Part shown: positions 10,247-21,918 of the stretch, one piece after another
How the letters are laid out: each line of letters begins with the position of its first letter
How positions within the stretch are numbered: the stretch's first letter is position 1
Origin: Stomoxys calcitrans
Taxonomy: Eukaryota > Arthropoda > Insecta > Diptera > Muscidae
Assembly: GCF_963082655.1 (NCBI RefSeq)
Contig: NC_081552.1
Location: 57,392,561 to 57,456,560 of the forward strand
Direction of reading: 5' to 3'
DNA: 64,000 nt
The notes under the pieces: generated by a model
Told to the model about the DNA's origin: nothing
Databases searched by the model: none
What the model saw: only the letters and a program-made list of their open reading frames with translations
Position numbers and translations under genes: made by a program

Positions 10247-10830
10247 GCAGAAATCTTCATATTGAGACAACAGGCCGTGCAGTGGCAGATGATTCAATAC
10301 CGCCTAACACACAGGGGGCTGACGACGAGACAATCACCGCCTCTCTCAATATTGGAAAGACTAGGATAAGCAATGATCCTAAAACTTAAACATCAGGCAG
10401 TCACCGGGAGAGACCCAACACAGCCTTACAAACAGGGACCACCCCCGACTTCAAAATTCGGAAGACTAGGATACGTAAAGATCCTAATATTGAAACATTA
10501 CTCATCGCAGCGGGAGAAGTCTCAATGCAGCCTAACCTACTCCCAAGAAGCCAATTTACTTAAGATTTGGAAGACTAAGATAGGCAAAGATCCTAGTATT
10601 GAAACATCAGGCAGTACAGGGAATGGAAACTCAATACAGCCTAACGAACAGAGACCCGACGATGGAACCATTACCGATTCGGAAGACTAGAACAGGCAAT
10701 GAACCTAATACTATGACATAAGGCAGTGCAGTGACAGGAAAGTCAATGCAGTCTAAAGAACAGGGGCCAGACGATGAGATCATCACCTACTTCCAAGACG
10801 CCCATCTACTGGAAGACTGATGATAAAGGT
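10232..10830 (+). repeat. Five to six degenerate ~110-bp tandem repeats between ORF1 and ORF2 of the LINE
   Basis: The phrase GGAAGACTA recurs near 10232, 10354 (as GGAAAGACTA), 10460, 10569, 10681 and 10811. Each is followed by 'ggataggcaaagatcctaat'-like sequence and by a 'gaaacatcaggcagt' and 'cagcctaacgaacag' block. Spacing is 106-130 bp. In one frame units read like KTRIGKDPSIETSGS...QPNEQRPDDGTITDSE, so they are probably an amplified acidic C-terminal segment of ORF1. The array recurs at 19117-19715. Confidence 0.8.
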
Positions 10831-10859
10831 AATCCAGATAAACCTCCACGGAGAATCAG

Positions 10860-11245
10860 CAAGGGCAAGATTCATATTGCCTTAATTCAGAAGCCATGGA
10901 CGACCATATTAACTACCAATTATTCTATGCTAACACTGGTACTCGGCCGAGGACCTGCGTTATTTGCCATAAAAATTTTAATTATATATTTTCCCCAGAG
11001 TTATCAACGTCGGATGCAACAGTGGTGAGAGAGGGAGACGGTGGAGCATACCTGGCATTACTTTATCTGCCTTTCGACATTCCGACACCGCCACGCACGT
11101 CGGAGCTGCAACCGCTGGTGAGGAAAGCAAAACAGACAGGAAACGAGGTACTAATAGGGTGCGATGCGAACTCTCACCAGATTTCGTGGGGTGGTACCAA
11201 CACTAATAAGTGGGGCCAAGCCCTACTTAATAAGTTAAAAAACAA
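10860..11245 (+). pseudogene. LINE ORF2 apurinic endonuclease-like domain, truncated
   Basis: Motifs in order are KIHIALIQKPW (an early strand with the conserved Gln-x-Pro-Trp), YANTGTRPRTCVICHKN, YLPFDIPTPP, VLIGCDANSHQISWGG and NTNKWGQALL. The GCDAN block carries the catalytic Asp-x-Asn pair of LINE endonucleases. Frames shift near 10980-11030, and the C-terminal SDH motif is missing because the sequence jumps at about 11240 into the linker before the reverse transcriptase. Confidence 0.75.
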
Positions 11246-12590
11246 CTGGACCAAACTCGGAAGACTACTCAGAAGAGGACTTGGGCAAGATAATTTACAT
11301 TGTCCAAGCATAAAAGACATTGACGAAAATGTCAACAGAATTACGACTGCACTGGTGGGGTCTTTCAAAGTTAGTTATCCTCATCGGGAAAGGAAATCAG
11401 CCCAAGAAAAACCCTGGATTACCGAGGAGATTCGCAACATTGGGAATGAGGTCCACAGACTTTTTAACAGAGCACGTCGTAAAAAAGCGGAATTTCATTG
11501 GGATGTGTATTATACATGGCTCAAGGAATACAATAAGATTGCCAGAGCGGCAGAAAGTGCCTCCTGGAAGCTTTTCTGTGAACAGGTCGATAGCGCTAAT
11601 GACGCCGCCAAGATAAAAAAATTTATCCAAAAACCCATGCCCAAATTAAAACTTTAGTAGACGAAATGGGAGTGAAAGCAGAGACAATGGATGAATACCC
11701 ATTTTCCACGGGATAAGACGGGACTCGTGGAGACACCGGAATCTTGGAATAGACACCGGAATAAGGAATCCTTGAGGAGCTTCAAGCCATTTAAGTCACC
11801 CGGACCTGATAGAATATTTCCGGCGTTACTACAGAAAGTGGCAATCTATCTGGCGCCTCGCTTGGAAACTATTTTCACAGCGTGCCTAGGACTTGCATAT
11901 ACTCCGATAGCCTGGAAGGAGTCAAAGGTGATATTTATATCCAAGCCCGGCAAGGCAAGTTATGCGACACCAAAGGCCTACGAACCAATAAGACTTACGT
12001 CCTTTCTACTCAAAACTATGGAACGTATTGTGGACACCATGGTAAAGAGAAGGACATTCAGCGAAATTCTCAAATACAAACAGCATGTCTATGTCAAGGA
12101 AAGGTCGGTGGAGACTGCCCTGCAAAACGTACCAAAACGCACACCCTGACAGTATGCATTGGCATCGAGGAGCCGGTCCTTAGAAACTGGATAAACCATA
12201 TGCTAGGAACAGGTGGATACATTTTGTGTCTCATGGCATAAATATAAGGGAGAAAGTGGCGCAAGGCACGCCACAGGGGGGGGGGCATTTTATCGCCACC
12301 CCTATGGGTGACATCTTAGACAAGACAGGAATACTTGTGTGATCTTAGGCAGGAAACTGAATTGAAAGTTCACATTCAGGAGCGTACTGAGAAGGCTCAC
12401 AGATGTTGGACACTATGTAGACGGGCCGTAGGCTCGAAATGGGGCCTGAATCCGAGGATAGTCCATTGCCTCTACAGGAGCGTGATTACACCAATACTTA
12501 CTTACGCCTCAGTAGTTTGTTGGACTGCTATGGAGAAAAAGTGCAACATAAGGACCATACAACAGGTTCAGAGAACATATCCATGACATC
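11246..12590 (+). pseudogene. LINE ORF2 linker and partial reverse transcriptase
   Basis: The linker reads QDNLHCPSIKDIDENVNRI, then KPWITEEIRNIGNEVHRLFN and RARRKKAEFHWDVYYTW. The fingers region follows as FKPFKSPGPDRIFPALLQK, IAWKESKVIFISKPGK and ETALQNVPKR. After 12150 only short broken pieces remain, including VAQGTPQGG and a thumb-like YRSVITPILTYASVVCW. The YADD-type catalytic box is absent. There are frameshifts at about 11660 and 12160. Clearly dead. Confidence 0.8.
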
Positions 12591-12922
12591 CAGGTAGAAT
12601 ATCCAGGTGTATCCACTATCCAGGTAGTGCACCGTAAACAGCTGAGTACAATTTTTTCTCGCGAAGTACACTATCTGCAAACGAGTTTTGGTTGTGTGTG
12701 TGTGTGTATAATAGTTATGAACTATAACACACAAGTAACGAAAAATGGCGCGAACTGGTAACATACACAAAACTGATTTTGACAGATTGTGCACTCAATA
12801 TTTTGTTTTGTTGTATCTTGATCATATCCAAAACAATAAAATGTTTAATATCTCGAATACGATTTATGGTATCTTCTATGTTCGCCACGGGAAAACTTCT
12901 CGACCAGTCATTTTATTCAATT

Positions 12923-12992
12923 CAAGAAAGATGGAGCGTCTCGCATTGTAAATGACTACCGAACTACCATGCGAAACGCTCCATCTTTCTTG
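12923..12992. repeat. 24-bp inverted repeat with 22-nt loop (hairpin)
   Basis: CAAGAAAGATGGAGCG and its complement CGCTCCATCTTTCTTG bound the structure. The pairing extends to 24 bp with a single G-U-compatible difference (GTCTCGCAT against ATGCGAAAC). The loop is about 22 nt. The same hairpin recurs at 21808-21877. It lies just outside the recognisable LINE and before the gypsy relic. Confidence 0.85.
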
Positions 12993-13033
12993 GTAACCAA
13001 ATGCGCTCTGCTGGCATAAGGGCACATTGAATT

Positions 13034-13640
13034 TTAGATGGCATCATATTTCAAAAGTCCTGACACAATGTCTTCCATCTTTTCGTATATATGATATGGA
13101 AACCGATTTGGTTTTTGACAAATAATTATTCGAGTTTCTTTAATATAATATTCTACAGCACAAACTTTACCCAATTGTAGAAGATTATCAGCGAAACATT
13201 GTTTATATTTCTGAAGTACTCCATTCACTTCACTCCATTCTAGGAGTTAAATAAAAATATTAAACTTACGATTCACATCCATATCTAGTCATTTGAACAA
13301 CTCATCCGCCATTGATATATAATTAGCCATTTTCACGAACCATTTTCACTCCCTAACGATCATTTCATTTCCCACCACCAATATATCAATCGTTAGGGTA
13401 ACATCTTGTATGACAACTTGCTTCTTTATTCTTCCAATGGCCAATACTTCATTTCCGTCGAAACCCATAAGCTTCATATGACAAGCATCGTATTTAATAC
13501 CATCCAAATTTTTCAGCTATATCCATCCGAATTGTTGAACATTCACTTCCCAGATCACAAAACACATTTACAGAGCGGCCATTAACTACGGCTGTTTGTG
13601 TTAAACCATTACTTCTGTTGATAGATAAACATTATAAAAT
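13034..13640 (-). pseudogene. Ty3/gypsy-type pol fragment: protease and start of reverse transcriptase
   Basis: On the minus strand NGRSVNVFCDLGSECSTIR resembles an aspartic protease active site (usually D-T/S-G; here D-L-G-S, probably inactive). After broken sequence comes LQKYKQCFADNLLQLGKVC and then FPYHIYEKMEDIVSGLLKY, the linker and first reverse-transcriptase strand typical of Ty3/gypsy elements. No LTRs, integrase or complete polymerase are visible. Several stops lie between the two blocks. A second copy is at 21919-22525. Confidence 0.6.
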
Positions 13641-14440
13641 GTAAAAATCCAAGACGATCTAGACATGTCCGTCCGTCTGTCTGTTGAAATCACGCTACAG
13701 TCTTTACAAAAAGAGATATTGAGCTGAAATTTTGGAGAGATTCTTTTTTTGTTCATAAGCAGTAAAGCAGTTAAGTAAAAAGATGGGCTATATCGGACTA
13801 TATCTTGATATAGCCCCCATATATACCGATCCGCCGATTTAGGGTCTCAGGCCCATAAAAGCCACATTTACTATCCGATTTTGCTGAAATTTGGGGCAGT
13901 GAGTTGTGTTAGGCCCTTCGACATCCTTCGTCAATTGGCTCAGATCGGTCCAGATTTGGATATAGCTGTCATATAGACCGATCCTCAGATTTAGGGTCTT
14001 AGGCCCATAAAAGCCACATTTATTATCCGATTTCGCTGAAATTTGGAACAGTGAGTTGTCTTAGGCCAATCGACATCCTTCGTTAATTTGGCTCAAATCC
14101 GTCCAGATTTGGATATAGCTGCCATATAGGTCGATCCTCCGATTTATGGTGTAAGGCCCAAAAAGCCACATTCATTACCCGATTTTGCTGAAATTTGGGA
14201 CAGTGAGTTGTGTTAGGCCCTCTGCCATATTTCTTCAATTTGGTCCAGATCGGTTCAGATTTAGATATAGCTGCCATATAGACCGATTTCTTGATTTATG
14301 GTTTTGGGCCCATAAAATGCTCATTTTTTGTCTGATATCGCCGAAATTTGGAACAGTGAGTTAAGTTAAGCCCCTTGACATACTTCTGCAATATCGCACA
14401 GATCGGTCTAGATTTTTTCAAAATCGAAAATTGGCAAAGA
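13641..14440 (+). repeat. DINE-1-like element, 5' part and ~150-bp repeats, copy 1
   Basis: Begins with the conserved 'aaaatccaagacgatctaga' leader and a (GTCY)n run (gtccgtccgtctgtctg). About five diverged units follow, of the type 'gatatagctgccatatagacc', then 'gcccataaaagccacattta' and 'gctgaaatttgg'. The 3' hairpin end is missing. Short open frames through it are repeat by-products. Confidence 0.75.
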
Positions 14441-14899
14441 TACTCATTTTATTTTCAAAAATGGGTGCAGGAACTGACACATCGCCGGTATCATTTGGTC
14501 ATAAAGTAAGAGCTGATTTTTACACTGATTGCTAACACAGTGCAAAAATCTTCTGGACGTTGTATTAATGGCTTCGAACGCTAGACACCGGCAACGGCTC
14601 TTGCTCCGTGTGCCCAGATTGGCATTAACGACGAAAAATACCCAAGAATAGAGCTGCCTTAGAAAAATTCTAGCTCAAGTTAGGAAAGAGGTATCGTAAT
14701 GAAATTTGGGTTGGCGTAAAGTAGTAGACGACTGAAACCAGTTACTACAACATTTCCCGTCATGTTTAGGGGAAAATGGGCTTGTCAAAAGTCGACAATT
14801 TTTAATATCCCAAAAATCAAACGAAAAAATGTCTCAAAAATCTTAGTAGTGAGATTTCTAGAATCCGTTTTAATGTCCTGTTGCATTTGATGGTTTCTT

Positions 14900-16940
14900 T
14901 AAAAAAAAATAAATTTATTTCAATAAATTTACAGCAGCTTCTATTGTATGCCAAAATCATTAAATCCAGATTTTTTCGCTAAATGGTCATAAACAATTTT
15001 GAGATCTTTAGCTCAATCCGTAAATAAAGTACCATTTTGTACGTTTTAGCACCTAAATGTACAAATATCAAAACAATCTTCTAGTCACAAGTTACATACT
15101 GCTAATATGTACCTGTATTCCTAATTTCACAGATGTCTGTAAATAAAGTACCACTTTGTACGTTTAAGTACCAAAATGAACTAATATCAACAAAATCTGC
15201 TAGTCGTCCGGTACATATCGCCAAGATGTGTCTGTATTCCAAATTTCAGATAGTACCAAATACAGCACTTAAGTACTTTTTATACCAATCCTGGTACGAT
15301 TTCAACATTTCATATTTAGTACAACTTACCGTATATTTGTCATGACATCGATCATTTTTAGCAAATTTTTTAATTTTACCCTTCTCCGTTCACTGCTATT
15401 TCGTACTTTTGGTAGCAAAATATATGATTTTTTAAAAAATCACTTAGTTAGCCTACATATATTTCTTAGTAGAATGTACATGTTAAATTTCAGAGCTCTA
15501 GTTCAATTCGTAAAAAAAGTATGAAATGGTGCCAAATACGGTACTACGTTTCTTCCGTTTTCATTACTATTTTTATACCCTCCACCATAGGATGTCATTT
15601 TGTTTGTAACTATTCGAAATATTCGTCTGAGACCCCATAATGTACATATATATATATTCTTGATCGTCGCAACATTTTATGTCGACCTAGTCGTGTCCGT
15701 CCGTCCGTCTGTCTGTCGAAAGCACGCTAACTTCCGAAGGAGTAAGGCTAGCCGCCTGAAATATTGCACAAATACTTCTTATTAGTGTAGGTCGGTTGGT
15801 ATTGTAAATAAGCCATATCGGTCCATATAGCTGCCATATAAACCGATTTTGGGTCTTGACTTCTTTAGCCTCTAGAGTGCGTAATTCTTATCCAACTGGA
15901 ATGAAATTTTGCACGTAGTATTTTGTTATGATATCGAACAACTGTGCCAAGTATGGTTCAAATCGGTTCATAACCTGATTTAGCTGCCATATAAAAAGAT
16001 CTGGGGACTTGACTTCTTGAGCTTCTAGAGGGCGCAATTTCTATCCGATTTTGATGAAGTTTTGCAAGACGTATTTTATTCTTACTTTCAACAACTGTGT
16101 CAAATAAGGTTCAAATCGGTTCATAACCTGATATAGCTGCGATATAAACCGATCTGGGATCTTGACTTCTTGAGCCTCCAGAGGTCGCAATTATTATCCG
16201 ATTTACCTTAAATTTTGTACGACGGATTCTCTCATGACCATCAGCATACGTGTTTATTATGGTCTGAATCGGTCTTTAGCCCGACACAGCTCCCATATAG
16301 AGCTCTCTATTTTACTTCTTGAGCCCCCAAAGGGCGCAATTCTTATTCGAATTGGCTGATATTTTACACAGGTCTCCAATATATAATTTAATTGAGGTCC
16401 GAATCGGACCATAACTTGATATCGCTCTAATAGCAGAGCAAATCTTTTCTTATATCCTGTTTTGCCTAAGAAGAGATGCCGGGAAAAGAGCTCGACAAAT
16501 GCGATCCATGGTGGAGAGTATATAAGATTCGGCCCGGCTGCACTTAGCACGCTTTTACTTGTTTCTATCTACCCCCTTTATTTCGTAACAACAATCATTT
16601 AAGCCAAATTTCGTTCTACCTCTACCCGTTCGCCCTATGCAAAGTTCACCTATTTTGTACCTTTTTTTGGTACTTTTTTATTTCTAAACATACAAAAACT
16701 CTTTTTGCATCCCAATTTAGGTTGCCATAGTGTACCTTAATTCCAAAATTCAAAGCTCTACCTCAATTAGCCAAAAAGTACCAATTGCGGTTTCAAGCGT
16801 ACCATTTTTCCCACTTCCGGTACTATTTTGGGAAATTTTTGACACCAAATCTTATTTTTCGGAAAATCACAATTCTAGCCTCATCCGTTCGCGCTGGGTA
16901 AAAAGTCAACATTTCGTACTTTTTAGTACCTAAACGTTGT
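14900..16940. repeat. GTACC-rich AT repeat, split by a DINE-1-like insertion
   Basis: From about 14990 to 15545 and again from 16600 to 16935 the sequence repeats phrases such as 'aaagtaccattttgtacg', 'ttagcacctaaa' and 'gctcaatccgtaaa'. The two halves are separated by the DINE-1-like element at 15571-16564, which appears to have inserted into this older repeat. No coding is supported. Confidence 0.6.
15571..16564 (+). mobile_element. DINE-1-like (Helentron-derived) element, copy 1
   Basis: Both ends are present. The 5' end TATACCCTCCACCATAGG is complementary to the near-3' segment CCATGGTGGAGAGTATA. A (GTCC/GTCT)n tract follows the 5' leader. About four ~150-bp repeats carry 'gatatagctgccatataaacc'-type text. 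The 3' end has a palindromic TTCGGCCCGGC... hairpin, then CACGCTTTTACTTG. Subterminal inverted repeats, a (GTCY)n tract, internal ~150-bp repeats and a 3' hairpin together are the known plan of DINE-1/Helentron-derived elements. Non-coding. It recurs at 24456-25449. Confidence 0.75.
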
Positions 16941-17211
16941 TGTTGTTTGGGACAGATAAGCGTAATTAAAAACTTTAAAAATATTTATGCAAATTTTAAA
17001 AAAATAATCTCGAGGTTAGGTTGTCTTTAGAGAATTTTTCGCCTTAAGTTAGTCCTTAAAAAAATTCATTAAAATGTAGTCTTTAAAATTAAAATTTAAT
17101 AATTTTTTGTTAATAAAACTTTTGTCTTTATAAAAAAAGATTTTAAAGAGATTTGTTCTTAAAAAAAATAATTTCGAAGCGGTTCGGCCCGTGGTGAAGT
17201 TTTGTCATAAG
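16941..17211. repeat. AT-rich minisatellite-like tract at the duplication edge
   Basis: Degenerate units of the form 'taaaatt...ttaaaaaaatt' with no coding. The right breakpoint of the tandem duplication falls at its end. It recurs at 25826-26096 and continues uninterrupted to about 26345. Confidence 0.55.
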
Positions 17212-17414
17212 AGAGCTAGGATTGATGCCGACGTGCAAGATGTATGTCCCGATTGTAACCAGGGACCGCACGATACACGTCACCTGTTTAACTGCCCGGC
17301 CAGACCCAGATCCCTGTGGACGCACCCCATCTTAGTCGCAGAGTTCCTGGGTCTTGACACTCAACAGAATCAAGCAGACGAAAGATAGAACACAATAAAC
17401 TGCTACAACAACAA
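17212..17414 (+). pseudogene. LINE 3' fragment created by the duplication junction
   Basis: Equals the final 200 bp of the LINE at 6617-8529, from RARIDADVQDVCPDC through the CAACAACAAC tail. Its 5' end is the duplication joint rather than reverse-transcription truncation. The open frame starting at 17191 is a chimera of AT-rich flank and LINE. Confidence 0.85.
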
Positions 17415-17619
17415 CGAGATCAAATTGCATTCGATACGAAAGCGCATTCGATCACGTATGCGGTAATTCGGCACCAGGATAGATTTAAGTGGCAGTCTGC
17501 CATCAGATTCACTTAGATGTTTTCGTCCATTGTGACTCCGGAGTCGACTCCAAGCACTTACAAATGCCATAGAATGGCAATATGCTAATCTCGCCATTTC
17601 ATTTGCAACACCTCGAAAT

Positions 17620-17855
17620 ATTTATATGTACAGGTGTTTTTTGACCCAGAGACGAAGCCTATTGAAATTGGAAGAATACGGTTCAGATTGGGATATAGCT
17701 CCCATATTCAAATATGTTCGTCCAATATGGATTAATACTTTTGTCAACCGATTTTAACGAAATTTCGGGTGAAGGTTTGTTTCTCTTATGGCTCTCGATA
17801 TTACTGGTGAATTTGATAGAAATCGGTTCTGATTTGGATATAGCCGTTAAGTGAA
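17620..17855 (+). repeat. Old DINE-1-like repeat fragment, copy 2
   Basis: Duplicate of 8735-8970 by the 8,885-bp tandem duplication. Confidence 0.6.
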
Positions 17856-17870
17856 GCGGACGTGTTTTAT

Positions 17871-20800
17871 ATCGCTCCTCAAAGAAAAAATAAATATGTA
17901 TATATTCGTATCTCGGAATAGGTTCTACCTATTACGAAAAAATTTTAAAGCCTTTTGGAGTAGGCTAGAAATGGACTCCAAAGACTCAACATCTGCGGTG
18001 GTGGCGTCAGACCGCAGCATGTTGTCCTCTCCTCCTATAGGTGTGGGTGCCTTGGCACCTGCAGTCGAAAGTAATGCTTCAAGCGCACAACTAGTCGTCA
18101 GATTAATATATGAGGAAGAGACGGATAAACCTGAGGGATGCACAGTTCGTCCCCAGCCTTTAAGTAAAGGTGGAGTTTCTGACTCGGATTCAGACAGCGA
18201 CTGTGCCAATGAAACAGTCATCGCAGCCGAATCGAGAGATGAGGGCATCGAGATGACAGCAGAAGTGAGCGATGGCTTTGCTAAGCTCACAAGCAGGCCG
18301 AGAAAGCGATCCGGGGCATGATGAAGGAGACAGAGGAGTATGTACCGGCAGCGCAATCGGGCGAAAGTGCAGGATGCTGGAAGGGATAGAACTGACATTC
18401 CAGGCACTTCTACGGAAGCTGGAAAAAGAATCAGATCTCCCGAACAATGCTAAAATACTGAAGAAGAAAAAGAGCTCCCCGCTTTCAAGTACTCTGGAAA
18501 AACCAAGCCAGCCATCCTGCAATGGAGACTCCAGACACAGGAACGAAGGAAGCACGCACGGCCCCTGAGTCTTCATGAAGGACTGTGACTTCCAAAAGGC
18601 CGCAGCCATTACGGAAGGGGAAGATGGTCGCTGAGAATGGTAAGGAGCCACTTACGCCAGAGTGGAAAGGAAGCACAACAGAGATGAGCTGACTTATGCA
18701 GTCATCAATATCGGCTGTGCATCCGGTAGGATTCCACCAGATTTTCGAACATGTGTGGAACTCTGTAGAGGGTCCACCTATACAAATGATGAGCTGCTAG
18801 TAAAGAGGGGACATCTTTACAGTTCGTCACAGATATCCACGCTCCCTGGGAGGGCGCAAAGCTTGAAATGGAGAGAAAGATGAACATCCCCCAGTTCACA
18901 AAGGCGGCGGTCTTCATCAAGGGATGGGTCAGTAAAGTTGCGACGGTACGCATGTTAGGATTCTTGGGCAAGCAAAACCAAGGTTTGGTCGCAGAGAAGT
19001 GGGAGGTCTTCCACAGGAAGGAGAAGGAGGAAGAAATTCTTGTGATTGGCCCCGTGACGAGGCTAAAACTAAAGGCATGGCGCACTACGGGAACAATGCT
19101 ATCTTTTTCAAGTAGGGGAAGACTAGGATAGGCAGAAATCTTCATATTGAGACAACAGGCCGTGCAGTGGCAGATGATTCAATACCGCCTAACACACAGG
19201 GGGCTGACGACGAGACAATCACCGCCTCTCTCAATATTGGAAAGACTAGGATAAGCAATGATCCTAAAACTTAAACATCAGGCAGTCACCGGGAGAGACC
19301 CAACACAGCCTTACAAACAGGGACCACCCCCGACTTCAAAATTCGGAAGACTAGGATACGTAAAGATCCTAATATTGAAACATTACTCATCGCAGCGGGA
19401 GAAGTCTCAATGCAGCCTAACCTACTCCCAAGAAGCCAATTTACTTAAGATTTGGAAGACTAAGATAGGCAAAGATCCTAGTATTGAAACATCAGGCAGT
19501 ACAGGGAATGGAAACTCAATACAGCCTAACGAACAGAGACCCGACGATGGAACCATTACCGATTCGGAAGACTAGAACAGGCAATGAACCTAATACTATG
19601 ACATAAGGCAGTGCAGTGACAGGAAAGTCAATGCAGTCTAAAGAACAGGGGCCAGACGATGAGATCATCACCTACTTCCAAGACGCCCATCTACTGGAAG
19701 ACTGATGATAAAGGTAATCCAGATAAACCTCCACGGAGAATCAGCAAGGGCAAGATTCATATTGCCTTAATTCAGAAGCCATGGACGACCATATTAACTA
19801 CCAATTATTCTATGCTAACACTGGTACTCGGCCGAGGACCTGCGTTATTTGCCATAAAAATTTTAATTATATATTTTCCCCAGAGTTATCAACGTCGGAT
19901 GCAACAGTGGTGAGAGAGGGAGACGGTGGAGCATACCTGGCATTACTTTATCTGCCTTTCGACATTCCGACACCGCCACGCACGTCGGAGCTGCAACCGC
20001 TGGTGAGGAAAGCAAAACAGACAGGAAACGAGGTACTAATAGGGTGCGATGCGAACTCTCACCAGATTTCGTGGGGTGGTACCAACACTAATAAGTGGGG
20101 CCAAGCCCTACTTAATAAGTTAAAAAACAACTGGACCAAACTCGGAAGACTACTCAGAAGAGGACTTGGGCAAGATAATTTACATTGTCCAAGCATAAAA
20201 GACATTGACGAAAATGTCAACAGAATTACGACTGCACTGGTGGGGTCTTTCAAAGTTAGTTATCCTCATCGGGAAAGGAAATCAGCCCAAGAAAAACCCT
20301 GGATTACCGAGGAGATTCGCAACATTGGGAATGAGGTCCACAGACTTTTTAACAGAGCACGTCGTAAAAAAGCGGAATTTCATTGGGATGTGTATTATAC
20401 ATGGCTCAAGGAATACAATAAGATTGCCAGAGCGGCAGAAAGTGCCTCCTGGAAGCTTTTCTGTGAACAGGTCGATAGCGCTAATGACGCCGCCAAGATA
20501 AAAAAATTTATCCAAAAACCCATGCCCAAATTAAAACTTTAGTAGACGAAATGGGAGTGAAAGCAGAGACAATGGATGAATACCCATTTTCCACGGGATA
20601 AGACGGGACTCGTGGAGACACCGGAATCTTGGAATAGACACCGGAATAAGGAATCCTTGAGGAGCTTCAAGCCATTTAAGTCACCCGGACCTGATAGAAT
20701 ATTTCCGGCGTTACTACAGAAAGTGGCAATCTATCTGGCGCCTCGCTTGGAAACTATTTTCACAGCGTGCCTAGGACTTGCATATACTCCGATAGCCTGG

Positions 20801-21485
20801 AAGGAGTCAAAGGTGATATTTATATCCAAGCCCGGCAAGGCAAGTTATGCGACACCAAAGGCCTACGAACCAATAAGACTTACGTCCTTTCTACTCAAAA
20901 CTATGGAACGTATTGTGGACACCATGGTAAAGAGAAGGACATTCAGCGAAATTCTCAAATACAAACAGCATGTCTATGTCAAGGAAAGGTCGGTGGAGAC
21001 TGCCCTGCAAAACGTACCAAAACGCACACCCTGACAGTATGCATTGGCATCGAGGAGCCGGTCCTTAGAAACTGGATAAACCATATGCTAGGAACAGGTG
21101 GATACATTTTGTGTCTCATGGCATAAATATAAGGGAGAAAGTGGCGCAAGGCACGCCACAGGGGGGGGGGCATTTTATCGCCACCCCTATGGGTGACATC
21201 TTAGACAAGACAGGAATACTTGTGTGATCTTAGGCAGGAAACTGAATTGAAAGTTCACATTCAGGAGCGTACTGAGAAGGCTCACAGATGTTGGACACTA
21301 TGTAGACGGGCCGTAGGCTCGAAATGGGGCCTGAATCCGAGGATAGTCCATTGCCTCTACAGGAGCGTGATTACACCAATACTTACTTACGCCTCAGTAG
21401 TTTGTTGGACTGCTATGGAGAAAAAGTGCAACATAAGGACCATACAACAGGTTCAGAGAACATATCCATGACATCCAGGTAGAAT
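17871..21485 (+). mobile_element. LOA/I-group LINE relic, copy 2
   Basis: Duplicate of 8986-12600: ORF1 segment from 17971, DUF4780-like region to 19131, ~110-bp repeats at 19117-19715, endonuclease-like part to about 20130, partial reverse transcriptase to 21475. It carries the same stops and frameshifts as copy 1, so they pre-date the duplication. Confidence 0.75.
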
Positions 21486-21807
21486 ATCCAGGTGTATCCA
21501 CTATCCAGGTAGTGCACCGTAAACAGCTGAGTACAATTTTTTCTCGCGAAGTACACTATCTGCAAACGAGTTTTGGTTGTGTGTGTGTGTGTATAATAGT
21601 TATGAACTATAACACACAAGTAACGAAAAATGGCGCGAACTGGTAACATACACAAAACTGATTTTGACAGATTGTGCACTCAATATTTTGTTTTGTTGTA
21701 TCTTGATCATATCCAAAACAATAAAATGTTTAATATCTCGAATACGATTTATGGTATCTTCTATGTTCGCCACGGGAAAACTTCTCGACCAGTCATTTTA
21801 TTCAATT

Positions 21808-21877
21808 CAAGAAAGATGGAGCGTCTCGCATTGTAAATGACTACCGAACTACCATGCGAAACGCTCCATCTTTCTTG
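21808..21877. repeat. 24-bp stem hairpin, copy 2
   Basis: Duplicate of the hairpin at 12923-12992. Confidence 0.85.
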
Positions 21878-21918
21878 GTAACCAAATGCGCTCTGCTGGC
21901 ATAAGGGCACATTGAATT

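Larger units (their letters stand above)
8986..12600 (+). mobile_element. LOA/I-group LINE relic, copy 1
   Basis: A decayed two-ORF LINE. ORF1 gives an acidic N-terminal segment and a DUF4780-like domain. ORF2 gives an apurinic-endonuclease-like domain and part of a reverse transcriptase. The segment carrying the YADD-type catalytic block, the end of the endonuclease domain and the RNase H domain are absent, so the copy cannot move itself. Relatives lie at 46617-48110 and 59525-59735. The LOA/I assignment rests on the wording of the endonuclease and reverse-transcriptase motifs and is inference. Confidence 0.75.
8327..17211. repeat. Tandem duplication, copy 1 (8,885 bp)
   Basis: Everything from 8327 to 17211 recurs at 17212-26096. 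All the stretches I compared, and every open frame in the two copies, are identical. The junction shows a 3-bp microhomology AGA shared by the left flank, the joint (17212-17214) and the right edge (26097-26099). The left breakpoint lies inside the LINE, about 200 bp before its 3' end. The right one lies in an AT-rich minisatellite-like stretch. It may be a very recent duplication or an assembly artefact. Confidence 0.95.

Noticed and set aside
9040..10260. Minus-strand frames of 146-160 codons opposite the LINE ORF1
   Set aside because: They are antisense shadows of GC-richer ORF1 sequence. The plus-strand products have recognisable ORF1 features and the minus ones do not.
12745..12951. A 68-codon frame MARTGNIHKTDF
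   Set aside because: It ends in the hairpin sequence and shows no domain. The identical second copy at 21630 is only due to the tandem duplication, not evidence of conservation.
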